Part shown: positions 32,455 to 45,900 of the stretch, one piece after another | How positions within the stretch are numbered: the stretch's first letter is position 1 | Layout of the letters: the number at the start of each line of letters is the position of its first letter | Source: Bolinopsis microptera | Taxonomy: Eukaryota; Ctenophora; Tentaculata; Lobata; Bolinopsidae | Reading direction: 5' to 3' | DNA: 60,000 nt | Assembly (NCBI RefSeq): GCF_026151205.1 | Contig: NC_087081.1 | Location: 11,721,113-11,781,112, forward strand | Notes under the pieces: model-generated | The model's database searches: none | What the model saw: the letters and a program-made list of their open reading frames with translations, nothing else | What the model was told of the DNA's origin: nothing | Program-made: the position numbers and the translations under genes

Positions 32455-33875
32455 GGGGGGGGGGGGGGGGGGGGGGGGGGCCAATGGCATAAAATGGCAT
32501 AAAATGGAGACTTTTTCTATGGAGAAAATGGAAAAACCCATGAGTAATTCTCCATTTTCTCCATTTTATGCCATGAATTTTGTCTTCGAAATTTCATCTT
32601 TAACACCATTTAACACCTAAATTGGACATCCTAACATGTTTATTTACGCTTACTAGGGGCGTAACAAGCTTACGAAAGCTCATAGTAGGCTACTAGATGC
32701 TTATACTAGGTTAGTAGAGGCACACTTCAGGCAAACTCATAATTACTCAAGCCTAGTGTAAAGTTATTTCTACAGGCTACAGCAGGAGTGAGTAATAGGG
32801 GAGAGTAATAGGCACTGAGAAGTGAGACCTACATCCTCGACAGTCGAAACAAGCTCGCACTGCAAAGGTGAGGCCTGCCTTCCGAGATCGCATTACCAGG
32901 GGGAAGCCTCGAATCCAAATTTGTGTATCGAGGGGTAGGTGCAGACTTCGATAAACCAAAAACCAAAAAAATATTTTCGGCTAATAATGAAGAGGGTAGC
33001 ATGAAACGTGGAGAAAATTGGTTTTTAGAAAAACTTTGAAAAATGTTGACACTTAGAAATTTTTCGGCCCGAGTCATTCTCGATACGTACCTCTCGTATC
33101 GAGAGCTCCCGATTCCGAGCTCGTGTTGCAAAGGGGAGGCCTGCCTTCCGAGATCGCATTACCAGGGGGAAGCCTCGAGTCCAAAATTGTGTACCGAGAG
33201 GTAATTTTCTAAGTCAATATTTTTCAAAGTTTTTCTTAAAAACACTTTTCTCCACGTTTCATGCTACCTTGTTCATTATAAGCCGAAAATATTTTGTCGG
33301 TCAAATTTTTCAAATTTTTTCTGAAAACCGCTTTTTTCCACGTTTCATGACCGGGTAGCACTACCCTGTTCATTATTATTCGGTCAAATTTTTCAAATTT
33401 TTTCTGAAAACCGCTTTTCTCCACGTTTCATGACCGGGTAGCACTACCCTGTTCATTATTTGCCGAAAATATTTTTTCGGTTTTTCGAAGTCCACACCTT
33501 CCCCTCGATACACAATTTTGGACTCGAGGTAATGCGATCTCGGAAGGCAGGCCTCCCCTTTGCAACACGAGCTCGGAATCGGGAGCTCTCGATACGGGAG
33601 GTACGTATCGTAAATGACTCGGACCGAACATTTTCTAAGTCAACATTTTTCAAAGTTTTTCTGAAAACCAATTTTCTCCATGTTTCATGATACTCTGTTC
33701 ATTATTGGCCGAAAATATCTTTTTTAAAAATAATTTTTCTCGAAATTCTAAATTTTTCAGGTTTTCAATGGCATAAAATGGCATAAAATGGAGACTATTT
33801 CTATGGAGAAAATGGAAAAACCTATGAGTAATTCTCCATTTTCTCCATTTATGCCATTGGCCCCCCCCCCCCCCC
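32455..33875. mobile_element. 1.4-kb composite inverted-repeat element with G/C-run ends
   Basis: It starts with a run of 20 or more G and ends with a run of about 15 C. GATCTTAG is found on both sides (32447-32454 and 33876-33883), a 7-8-bp target duplication. Next to each end is a block of about 100 bp (atggcataaaatgg..) that is itself a hairpin. Inside, a segment with 'ggcaggcctcccctttgcaa' appears in both orientations and a 'ccacgtttcatgaccgggta' unit is repeated in tandem. It has no coding capacity. Confidence 0.8.
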
Positions 33876-34073
33876 GATCTTAGAGAGAAGCTAGCCGTGA
33901 CTTTCGACATAAGGAGAATATATAAAATCGCAGTCTAAGCTACACATTTTAAATTCGATAGGTTTTGCTTTTTCTTTTTCTTCATTTGTATTTAAGAAAC
34001 AAATTAGATCTCTTTTATCCCTGAAGATGAGCATAGTTCTGACTTCTGAAACAGTTATTTGTACTCTCTAGTA

Positions 34074-34850
34074 GGGGGGGATGCAACGACAATTAATGTC
34101 AATTAATGTCAATTAATGTCAATTAATGTCAATTAATGTCAATTAATGTCAATTAATGTCAATGTCAGTTTTGCAAAATTTTGGAATACTGACATTAATT
34201 GACACGATATTTTTCGACCAGAGATTATGTAGTTCTACCATATTTTTAGCACTTAAGTTTATATCATCAATTTATTCACTACTATCACATATGGAAATGT
34301 GAAATGTGAAAAATTCAGATCATTAAACAATAAAACTAAAACAATACGGTTTTCCAGAATTTAATTTTCTTAAATGGGCTTGGCCATCCAAGGGCGTGGT
34401 TCTTAACATCATCAGAACTTAAAACCCACATTAAACGAAATGCCTTCATGACATTTATATTTGAATAACGAATCTTAAACAGCTAAAATTACTCCTTCAT
34501 ACTAAAAAAGCCGATTCTAGATATTTTACCTGTATAAGAAACCAATAAAATATAGGCGTGGCCGGTGGGGACCGAAGATGGAAGAGTTGGAAGCTGAAAT
34601 TTTGTTTTGTGGTCTTTGAACCTAAGGATCAACAGATAAGAACATACTCATAATTATTCAAGGACATTTTGTTTTTTTGAACCGGTCTTACATAGACGTG
34701 AATATCTTGAATATTTATATCGAATAATGATAATCTCAAATTTCAAGACAAATTAATGTCAATTAATGTCAATTAATGTCAATTAATGTCAATGTCAGTT
34801 TGGGGTTTTTATGGAATACTGACATTAATTGACGTTGCATCCCCCCCCCC
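34074..34850. mobile_element. 777-bp inverted-repeat element with G/C-run ends and 10-bp repeats
   Basis: The ends are GGGGGGGATGCAACG and its complement. Perfect 8-bp CTCTAGTA lies on both sides (34066-34073 and 34851-34858). Near each end are tandem units of tcaattaatg (7-8 on the left, about 4 on the right) followed by 'aatgtcagtttt' and an inverted 'gacattaattgac'. It has no coding capacity; the 8-bp duplication suggests a hAT-type origin. Confidence 0.85.
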
Positions 34851-34858
34851 CTCTAGTA

Positions 34859-36120
34859 TTGCCACGGATAATTCCGCGGATAATTTACAATATTTTGTTA
34901 GAACGGGATAATCGAAATAGCTGTTTTAATCGCGAGCCAACCCCTACTCCCTGGACTTAAATAATCAATATACACCGACGAAAGTACAAAGTAATACATA
35001 CTTATTTGGTGAGGGCTAAAACAATCATCAATGTAATGCGGCAAAGCAGCCAAAACAACAATATAAATAAACATCACTATAAATTTTCAATAGTAAGTTG
35101 TCCGTTCTTGCGGGGATTCTTACAGTTTTCGTTAATTTATCTATTAATAGCTGACATATTCAGATAGCAACCCTCAGCATAACAATAAGTAATCACCACA
35201 AGAAACGAACCAACCAAAATCTTCTAAAATTAGTTTAATATTTTGGGACATATTTGTTATCTTAAAGTGGCTCCAGTAAGCCAGCTAATAACGGTTAACA
35301 AACTTGTATAAATATTTAATACAAAAATACAAACCAATTAAAATAGCTACCTAAAAGAAAAAAAAATATGAATTCTTGGAATTCACTATTGAATACTTCT
35401 AGTTGGAAATGTTCTATTGGAGCTGGGAATGCTGTTACTATCAGACGATATACAATTTTTGCATATGCTAAGAGTGGAAAGGTTTAAGTAAAAGATTTCA
35501 CTGTATATATCATTTCACAGTAGGACATATTCTTCTTGACTCTTATCAATTTGTACTTTAATGTTGATGATTTTACAAATATCCTGCCTTATACACAGTA
35601 CACACGTGCAAGAAGATCCTTTTGAGTTTCAGATATATTCAAAAGCAATGTCCTGAATAACAGACATAACAGTCAGAGATTTTAATGAATGAACGGTTGA
35701 TGACTACTTTTTTAATCACAAAAGCTTTATGCAACTAACAAAAATCAAAGTTCAAAATAAATAAAACTCTCAAATATTTCTTATTTTTAAAATCACCGAC
35801 AACGATCTAACCCGTTATCGCATGGTAAAATTTTCTCAAAATGAGCGCCTACTAGCGTGCAATACATCGAAATTCAATAGTGTTCATGAAAAAAGGGGAG
35901 GTTTTAACGTTCGGGGATTCTCATTCAGGCTGATAAGACAAGAGTCACGTCACACAAACGTCACGTCACGTGATTGTTGTCTGCTGAGTGCACTATGGTT
36001 CCGTTTACTCTGTACAAAATATACATGACTCCATTTTGACATCAATCAGGTCGCTTATCTTTGCTATCCACTGATCTCGCACGCTGTATCAATTTAACCT
36101 AGATAAATCCGCAATTTATG
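34859..36120. other. Non-coding stretch
   Basis: AT-rich with no exon recognised. Near 35943-35972 there are closely spaced 'cacgtcac' motifs ahead of the promoter described next. Confidence 0.45.
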
Positions 36121-36217
36121 CACGTGGGCGGGCAGGAGTCTGCTACGTCATGATGACGTCACAACACATGACTTGATCAGACGTCCGCGTCGCTTACTCC
36201 TCCGTTCAGGTTATAAA
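36121..36217 (+). promoter_or_regulatory. TATA/CRE/GC-box promoter, plus strand
   Basis: Within 100 bp there are CACGTG (36121-36126), an overlapping GGGCGG-type GC box, a perfect CRE/ATF site TGACGTCA (36154-36161) and TATAAA (36212-36217). A short open exon with a good donor follows. Confidence 0.55.
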
Positions 36218-36258
36218 TGTTGGCTGGTTGGGCGGTGTTTGGAGCGGCCTCACATCGC

Positions 36259-36292
36259 ATGTACATATCTGACTCCTGGGAAGAAATAACAG
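36259..36292 (+). CDS. Probable first coding exon of a plus-strand gene
   Basis: ATG at 36259 opens MYISDSWEEIT and ends at a consensus donor (ACAG|GTGAGC) in phase 1. An in-frame ATG at 36217 overlaps the TATA box, so it should not be in the transcript if that box is used. No matching second exon was found downstream; the one tried (acceptor near 36457) hits a stop after a few codons. The rest of this gene, if real, would overlap the minus-strand receptor gene or lie in its introns. Confidence 0.35.
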
Positions 36293-36955
36293 GTGAGCTT
36301 CATATTGTAATTTCTAAACTTATTTTTCATTTTTCTGGTGGTATTTAGCTTATTATTGTATTTAATTAAGTAGATTTCGGGAGAGCTTTCTCACGTCAGA
36401 TATCCTCAGATATATCTAACAATGACATCCAAAAACTCAATCATAGAGTAAAACAGAAATTATAGCCATAGGAGCATAATGATATGGCTATTAACTATAG
36501 ACGATAAAAGAAGGCTGGAATCAATTATAAAATTGTGTATTTCACTGCACCTCACCAGAGATTTCAATCATCGCCGAAAAAAGGCCACTGGCCCTCTCAA
36601 ATATTTGATCAAAACAATAAACAGGGATGTAATAAAAGGGACCAATCAAGGGAGTGGAAATATCACACTTGTAACTCACACTTTCTCACACGATTGGCAG
36701 CTCACTGAAGTCACTATTAAGTACGCTCGAGGACTGCGAAATTATATTCTGTAAATTTTATCAAAAATATCGAATTGATGGATAAAGTAAGGAATAATAA
36801 AAGGGTCAGGATAGTTTCGCCATTCTCATTTCGAATTATCTTCGATAATTTATGTCAAATTTCGGTGTTGCCAGCTTTCAAATTCAATTATCGAACTTCA
36901 GAGTTGACGAGCACGTATCCTGAATCCTGATACACAGTATGTATTTGGAAATATA
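36293..36955. other. Non-coding stretch
   Basis: No exon supported. An open frame at 36479-36754 has no acceptor in frame and no recognisable domain. Confidence 0.4.
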
Positions 36956-39900
36956 TTACAAATCTTTCCACTTCCCAATTTCCACACTTACAATGCTGGT
37001 ATTATCATCAGGTCTGTGGTTGTTCTCTGCAGCTATTGGAGGCTGAGGTGGTTTAGCTCTATTGTTGGGATTGAGGAATGCGCTACTGTCGGGGGGCGAT
37101 CGTGACATACCTGGGATGGAATGCGTCGTCATGGTATCGTAATTTAACACAAAAACTCGGTCATGTTCCCATACTTATGTAATGTTATATGTATTGAATA
37201 TCGTTGGAAGTTTTAAAAGTTTGAACTTCAGAAAAGAAATATTCAACAATATTTGGAGAATACATTTATTTGGTGGCACTGGCATTTACATTTTTCATCT
37301 TAATAAATCGATTTTTATCGTGATGACGACACAAATGCATTATACATGGTAATAATAAATCTGAAGAATCAGATATTTTAAATCACAGACAAGTGAGGTA
37401 TCACGTGATTAAACACGTGACACTTGTTTAGTAACCAGCGGGAGAATGTGCTGTAGAGGAAAGTTTAAAAAAGAAAGAATTTAACATTTTATTGACAAAA
37501 ATCAAATTAGAAACAAAAGTAGTAGCACATGCTTAAGAAGCGATAAGTTGCTGAATCAAGTTAGATTTCAATTCATATTTTCAAATCCCGCCCCTAAGAA
37601 GTCAGAGAATGCTATGTATAAAAAGCCCTGAAAAGCTGCTAAATTGCTTGCGTAGGAAGATAACTTTGTGGGCCACCTAGGTGCAGCATATCTTTAAAAG
37701 AAAAGAATAGAAGAAAATGAAAGGGAGATGACTTTGCCTTGGAGTTGAATCTAACTTAACTCAGCAACAGATGTTGCAGGAGTTGGAGCCAGGAGCAGAG
37801 AATGCTGACACGTGACTACTTTAGACCACTTAAAAACAACACAGGTAGTCAATAGTCACGTGTGAGATTCACAGCCCTGGTACCCCAACACACAAACAAC
37901 ATCACCCGCAGAGCGCCGCGAATAATCAAGAAGGTAAGTTACCCATGCGTGCAACATCCATGAGGTCGTCCTCAAAATACCCACTGTTTCTAGGGGAGAA
38001 ATCCTCCTCTAAATACTTCTCCACATCAGAACCCTCTTCGCTCTCTGAGCCTGACACGGACACATTGTCAGTGCTACCTCGACCTGAGGATACACCCTAT
38101 ATTACATTACAGAGGTTGGTTTAGGTGTGGAAATCATGTGATCAGGATGGGTTCGAGCATTTTAATACAGGCTGGAGAACTAAAAACATGTCAGTGGAGT
38201 AAGTCTATTATTTCTTACATGATGTTGTGAAGCAATTTGGGTTAAAATATAAGGTCGGTTTAGTAGGTTTAGAAATAACAGTTATATAGTTCACAAACAC
38301 GCCTCATCACAATCACAAAATGCTCCTTCACTAACTAAACTAATTACCACCCACTACCCCAGACAAAACACCCACAGAAAAGTCACGGATATCACCCTCA
38401 CCTGAGTCCTTACCAAAGGAGGATAAAAGTGACGTATCTGACTCTCCGCCTCCTCTCGTTTTCTTTCTCAACTGCTGATCACGCCATTCTTTTACCTGAC
38501 GGGTATAATTAATTATTATTATTAATTTAACGGGTGATACTCGTAAAATATTTGTTTCAAATATTAGACCGTCGACGAGTCCAACTTGGCGCGCGTCTTG
38601 GTAGGTTATAAACCTACAATTATTAATTTATATATATAATACTCTATTAAAACGGAATAATATTTTGGGGCAAGTCTAAGCTCCAATATGCGTACAATCG
38701 TGTAACGGGCACTTACATTCGAATACAGTCTAGAAACGGAATAATATTTACAAGTAAATCTAAGCTTCAAGACGGTATAATTGCTCGGTTTTTCCAGTAC
38801 AGATGATAAGAGAAGAAATATCGCAGAATATTCTCAACTCACAGTTATATTTCCGTATACTTTAGGTTTAATTGCGTTAGGATCATGCTCCTTTGCTTTC
38901 GGAGGAACCTTCGCGACCGGGATCTCTCGACCTGCTGAAAAATAAAGGATTAGTAATTGGAAACTAGACCCATTAGTCTGAGCAAACATTGCATATCATA
39001 GTCGCTGAAGCAAGAGGTTGATGTCTGCTGTAAGAAGTAAACACGAAGTAACTACTTACGTCCATCATTGTGCGTAGGATTAACAACTTTGTAACCGTCT
39101 CTGTTATGTGGTATACTGTAGGTAACACTAGGTATAGTGCTGGCTAGATCGTCTATTGAACTGGAATGTTGGGATTGTGTCAAGTTCCATGGTACTCGGC
39201 AGTGAAGGACGAGCAAGAATTTAGAAGCTGTTCACATGAACTATACGATGAATATCTGAAATCAGAAATGTAATGAAGTTCACCTGTTTTGACTCATGGA
39301 GTATTGGCGGCTATCCATGCTTATATTACTGGGACAGTAATTCTGTGGCGGCATCCTGTTATCAATGTACGAGTTCTGAAATAAGGTCAAATTAATGTAA
39401 AGCGGAAAGGACCGGTTCACTTGAGTTTTCCTGTATTTTCGGTATTTTCTTTATCTAGCCGATAATCTAGCTGCGCGCGCGCGCGCGATCCACATGTAAA
39501 AGCAGAAAAGTCCTACTTTAATCTTCTAAATGTATACCGCGTGTGCCGCCAATTTACAAAACTGGATCCACTTGTCCCACATGCCGGTTATTAAAATCTG
39601 CCTCTCCATTTTATTCCATCACAATCAAATTAAGGAGCAATTCTAATTCTACTGAAGCGTCAGAATTGGGACACAGTGCACCATATTTAGCCACAGTCAA
39701 ACATGCGCAGCACTAGCAAACATGACCTAAACCATGCGTCTCACCTGATCAGTTTATGAGTGTGTAATTCCGAGGAAGGTATGGATATCTTTAATATGTA
39801 CATTTTACATTTTCAAATAGATTCATGCATGTCAAAATTTGAACGCAAGCGTTGCAAATTTGTGCATGTTTCATAAGCGCCTACATTGATTGCACAGCTT

Positions 39901-42900
39901 GTAATGCAAATTGAAATCTTAAGTCCAGTCATTTATTGCAGCGTGATGAGTACCGAAATGGGTTACTTAAAAGTTAACTTATTCAAACTCAAGTAAGATT
40001 CCTCAGTAAGTTTACTGTGTCATTTGTTTAAATATCTTAAATGACTCTAGTCTAAAGGTCTAAGGAGCACAACAGTGTCTTCTTCATCAATATTTACGTA
40101 TCAAGATCTTCAACAGCTACTCTAAAAGTAATAAACCAGCCAACATTTACCTAACACAAGAATTCAGTAATTCAATAATATTCCCAGAATATTATATATT
40201 CTGAAGAATATAACTGGACAGATTCCACCACTGGTTAAAGCAAGTGAAGACCAATGTTGACCGTGAGTCAATTCCCTGGGGATGCCCATAACATTGAGTG
40301 CTCAATAATAATCACACAGATGTGAGAGGTTAGCTGACAGTAAGCTTCAACCCCGTTATATATACGTGGTGCGCACGTGGTATTTACGTATCCCTTGGCT
40401 TTATTATGCTGCATTTTAAACTTTTAAGGGCTCAATTGCGACATTAAGTTAACTATTTTATTTTAAAACCTTCAATTCCCAACGGAAATAAGAACATGAT
40501 TCACTGAATACTGTTGACTCCAATAATCCTGCATTCGGCTATTTTCAACCAAAGCACCATAATACTATTACAGCGGCGTGAATTGCATTATTTATCAAAT
40601 TATGTTCATATTAATACGAAATATGTACAAACAGCATGCCTTCCAGGAGAATTCATGGCAACATTCCGGATTTTTGAAAGATGGTGTCTGAACATTTGTC
40701 GTTAATATTTGGCGAATACCAAGATACAAATCTATTTGAGTACTTCATCATTACGTAGATTTGAAGGCTAATGATCGAATATTCCAAAAATCTAACATTA
40801 TTTGTCATTACATTCAAAGTAGGGTAAATTTACATGATAATCATATTTCAGATCATTATTTTCAGCTTTATCACAATCTGGTTCCTTCATCACTGCTGAT
40901 CATAGCAAATCAGTAGGTTTATCAATATTCAATATCAGTCCACTGGTATACCGGTGTACTGGTACATTTGTATACTGCACTGGTGCACTGGTCTACCAGT
41001 ATACTGGTAAACTAGCATACCAGCATATTGGTATACCAACATACTGGTTAACCGTTACCGAATCAGGGTTGCACTTGCTAAGAGGAAGGACTGTTCACTT
41101 TTGTAATCTCATTAAATTACCCAACGGACGAACCCTTCTAATTTCTGGCATGCCCGAGCATGTACATTGTACACCCAGTAACCCATTGGTTACTACTGAT
41201 TGGTACAGTAGGTACAGTGTACACCTGTGACTTTAATCAGGCCCGCGTGTAACCTTTGGTTACCTTATCAGGCCCACGTGTGGACTGTTAACGGTTTAGC
41301 GATACCACCAACTTATTGTCTGAGTACTTAAATCTCAACTTAAGTAATTACATTTTCCTCAGATAAACTGGACACCATGGGGCCCCCGTTAAATCCTTAA
41401 TATTACTCATGTTATTTAGGAAAATAATTTAGATTGCAGTAAATGAACAGTCCATCTCCCAAAACAACGAACCACTGACCCCAAATCACCACAATACTGA
41501 TCAGTTGTTTACATTCCAGCCAACATTCCACGCAGTTTCAGTACCGAAATGTCCGGAATGTCGCAGTACTCAGGACACCCTGGCCCTCCTTCTCTGTCCT
41601 CGGGTGTAAAGTTGCCGGGGGTAAAGTGTCCGTTCTCGGGGGTAAAGTTGCGGTGTATTTGCGGAGAGTTGAAGAGTGAAGGGTAGTCCGGTGGAGGTAA
41701 ACCTCGTGTCAGGGAGCTTCCTCTGGAATCCTTGGAATGTGGTGTTCAATGATTGGCCGGATAGTTTCACTTTCCGGATAGTTTCACTTTCACTTTCTAG
41801 TTTCAGTTCTCTTAGTTGTTTTTGTCCAAGTCAAGAATTGGTCTGTTTCTATATAGCGTTACAGAATAGTAAGATATATGAGTCCAATCCAATATTAATT
41901 ATCATGATTCCGATATCAAATTGGATTTAATAATATGATGATGGACAGTAATGCATTGTTTGGAAATGATTTGTCAACCTGTGCGTGTCTGTCCACTGTC
42001 CAGATATCCTTCGTTACAAAATTATACCAAGTTTAGAAACTTTTGTCAGAATTTTCTAGAATTTTAAAATTAGAATAACCTGCTCATTAGCAGACTAACG
42101 AACGTGTAAATACGTTAATTTTAAACAAAAAGACCTTAGATTTCAATTGACAGGCGGTAAAAACGTCAAATGTCACACCTCTTATTTGCTGGCGATAAAT
42201 AATTTCGAGCCAGAATTTCAAGAAAGTCATGGCACACCCGTGGGTTATAGTGCCAAATTTTAATTAGAATTGGTGAGCGACCAATTATTATTGGTTTGAG
42301 ACCAATAATTGGTTATCAGTCATAAGTTGGGAAACATTTGTAATGCAGAGAAGTGCAGGAGAAATTCCACCTTTGACCACATCTACCGCCCAAAGCAGAT
42401 GCCCAAATTAAGATGTAGGTTGATGTCATGGTATTTTAATCACTCATCTGCCAATTTCTTGTACGTAGCTACCATTTGATTTGGTCATCTGTGCCTGCTA
42501 CTCCAGTGTAAAGTGACTTTTGCGGAAGACACTATTTTATGTCATTTAAAAGACACACAGCACCATAACAACTATTTAACTCTCAATATTAACCTGTCTG
42601 TATTAACAATTTTACACCATGTTTATACTTTCTACAGAGATAATCAGATGATAAGGTACATTAAAAAACAGCTGCAAGCTGAATCAAATCACTATTAGTA
42701 TTTATGAGAACTTTTCATTTATTATCTTTTTACGCACGTGACAACACGGGTCAAAACATTTAACAAGTATTTTATTTGACAAGGAACTGTTTTACCCACC
42801 CAGGACGTATGGTAGCGAAGTTCCTGACATTATAATTCTTTAACTTTAAATACTTTAAATGGTTTAAATACTTTAATTTTAGAATGTAAATTGAACCTGG

Positions 42901-45900
42901 TAAAAGCAACAGCTATCTTTTTAGGTTTATACAATATCTTGTGAGTCTGGTACCCCAAACCAAATACCGAAGCACAATTACGACGATAGAATGAATCAAA
43001 CTCCCTTAAATGCTGCTCCCACAAAGTAATTGACACGACATAATTAGTAAAAAGGGCTGCACAGCACAATTAAAACACAGCTGCTAATTAGCGCTTGAAA
43101 GAAAGACAACTAGACGGTCAGTGCTGATTGAAATACGCAAAACACGCTGAGAACAGCACGTGATAACCACAAAAAGCGCTTGTTGATTGCGCTGGAGAGC
43201 TGGGCGACCTACCAAGCTACGCTGGCTGCCGTGTCTGGAGGTGACGCGCACTGCACCTGCCGTGTTCACGTCGTTCCTACTGTTGTTGTAGGAACTTCCA
43301 CCCTACGAGGGGGCGAGGTTTACACACCAATACTTAGTAGGTTTTTAGGTGGAATCTAGCGTTTTGGGTGAGCTCTGATATCTGGTTATTTATTTTCCGT
43401 CTTTCCGTGTAAAGACTCTGTCTCGAGGAATCTCAATGGCCATGATTCGTAATGCATACCTACTTTCTTACGACTTTAGTTTAAAACTTAATTATTAAAC
43501 ACAACGAAACTCTGGAGCATGGCAAAAAATTAGGGCACCCGACTCGGACTTACAAGGCACAACTACCCCAGAAACTTCACAGGAAATATAGTCCTGACTC
43601 TGGGACTACTAAAGCATGGAGTTTTAAAGAAAACTCTGTGATTTTAAAAACCAATCCGTGCTCCACCGTTCTCACAGGGCTCTGAATTCAGATTTCTTGT
43701 GCAAATAAACTCAAATTTAAATTATCACGTGTAACTCTCTTTGTAATGCCGACAACTTTAGTGCTCCGAACTCGTGCAAGGAAACTAAAAACATGGTAAC
43801 CATGACTATGTGCACGAGTGTGTGTTTGTGCTGCTCAGTACGTTGCTATGGAAACCAAACCACATGGGACTGATACAATCTCCCTTGACACTTAGTGGTC
43901 ACGAGATGCTCTCCTTATCTCTCACATGGTTATCTCTCCTCTTATCTCTCTTATCTCCGCTTATCTCCTTGAAATCTCTGTTGATATCCCTGACAAGGGT
44001 GATCATGTCTCCGCTGTTGGGACGACTAGTCAGACTCCGCACACTGTTACTCAGAGAGTTGGAACTTTTAAGAGAGCGGTTGATACCGCTGGTGACAGTC
44101 TGGGGGGTTTGCTGCAGGAAGAGAAGGGTACTCAAAATAGGGCTGTAACAGGAAACTGGGGGTGAGTTAGAAAGAAGACATGGTCACAGTTTTAGTTTAA
44201 AGTTAGAGGTAGAACACTACAACAGACTGGACTATATTAATCTTTATTCTAGTCTACTCTAGTAATACTAGAGTAGACTAGAATATACTACAGTAAGACT
44301 AAACAGACTAGATATTACAATGCATTGAAGGGACGTGTAGTATACAGTTAGCAGAATTAGGAAATGATAAACTGATAAAGGAATGTTTTATAGATGCTAA
44401 ATACCACAAGATATCAGCAGAGAGTACTGGGATACTGGCATGAAGCCAATAATGATGATGACGCAATAAACTGTTTTGCTTACTTGAACGTTTATATGAA
44501 CTTAAATGCGGGGGAGAGTATGTCAGAGTAGAGGATTAAACTAGAAGATTAAAAACTACTCGAGAAGTTTCACTCAGACAGGAGAATGTTATCACGACAT
44601 AAACTTCAAGTTTCAAATCACCAAAATTACCTCATAAAGAGAACTGTAACTTACATCTACGGAGAATAAATGTCAATCAGTTAAATTCTCTATGATATAA
44701 AAAATGTAAGCGACCTCTACACAGTCTACTACTTTAACTCCAAGATACATATTTATACTATACATGGTATTAAGACTTGGACAGTTCAGCAGTTACCACT
44801 GGTATTACGGAGGCCCTGTTGTAAATATGTGGTATGTAATATAGCATTCTTTGTAGATAATGAAGAAGCTTCATTTTGATGAATTATGCAGGGTGCCCTT
44901 CAAATTAAAGTTGCAGTAGATTTGATTTTTATGTGACAGATTGTGCAATACCGTGGTTTCGAATAAAAGGGTTTGTGCTTCATCTCATATCTCAGTAGGT
45001 TGAAGTATAGTTTTAATGCCAACTCATGGATCTTTTTATATTTAAAGATTTCTACAAGAATCTGAACAGAAAATATAAACCATCAAATAAGGAATTTGTA
45101 TCGTGATTATAATCTTCTAGATCTAGTAATCTTGTACATTAAAATACTAAGACAACTAGTTTTTAACATAAAACTAGTAACAAATCCCACATAAAGACAC
45201 TGGAGACACGTGACACGTTGGTGACTTACCGGAGTACTGCGATTGTCAAATACCCTTCCGTCAAACGACCGACTAGAACCCTGTCAGAGAGAAGCAAAAG
45301 ATTGTTAGCATTTGGGAAGCACAAATTGTTAGCATTCCTGAAAATACCATCCGTACCTTTCGAAAACTCATTGATAAGCAATCCGTCAAATTATGTTGTA
45401 AACATAACATTCCTTTTACATTGAAATGTTGGATTTTACACATACTTTGATCGGAAAATTACACGTATTTGCGGTACAGGTAACACGATATAACATTATA
45501 ACATTATTGTTGACAAATATAACAATTTCATGAGTCCCAACTGAAGGCTTACAAAGCACACTCCCATATATGAACAAGTATGTAAGAGAAGGTATCCCTC
45601 AGTGTAGTTTGACAGTTGACACGTTACCAAAACACGGCCAGATTGCGCGCACAACCTGCATGTTGATATGTAAGTGGGATGTACCTAGTACTCGACATCT
45701 TGTATCTGACATTTTACACTCACGTTACACTGGATCATCTTAAGCTAATATGTCGCATATTTCACATATTTTAGTACTACACGACACAGTTTTATCACAT
45801 TTTGACCCACCAATCTCCACTACTCCACCAGATTACTTCCTCTCTTCTTTTTCATAATCCACATGCAAGACTTGTGAACCATAATATATATAATGTAAAA

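Noticed and set aside
36479-36754. Open frame of 91 codons on the plus strand
   Set aside because: The preceding acceptor is out of frame with it, and there is no domain and no donor.
38083-38097. Earlier acceptor (aatatag|GGTGTATCC) for the receptor exon at 37943
   Set aside because: It shifts the frame relative to the exon at 38402; the CAG at 38084-38086 keeps phase 1.
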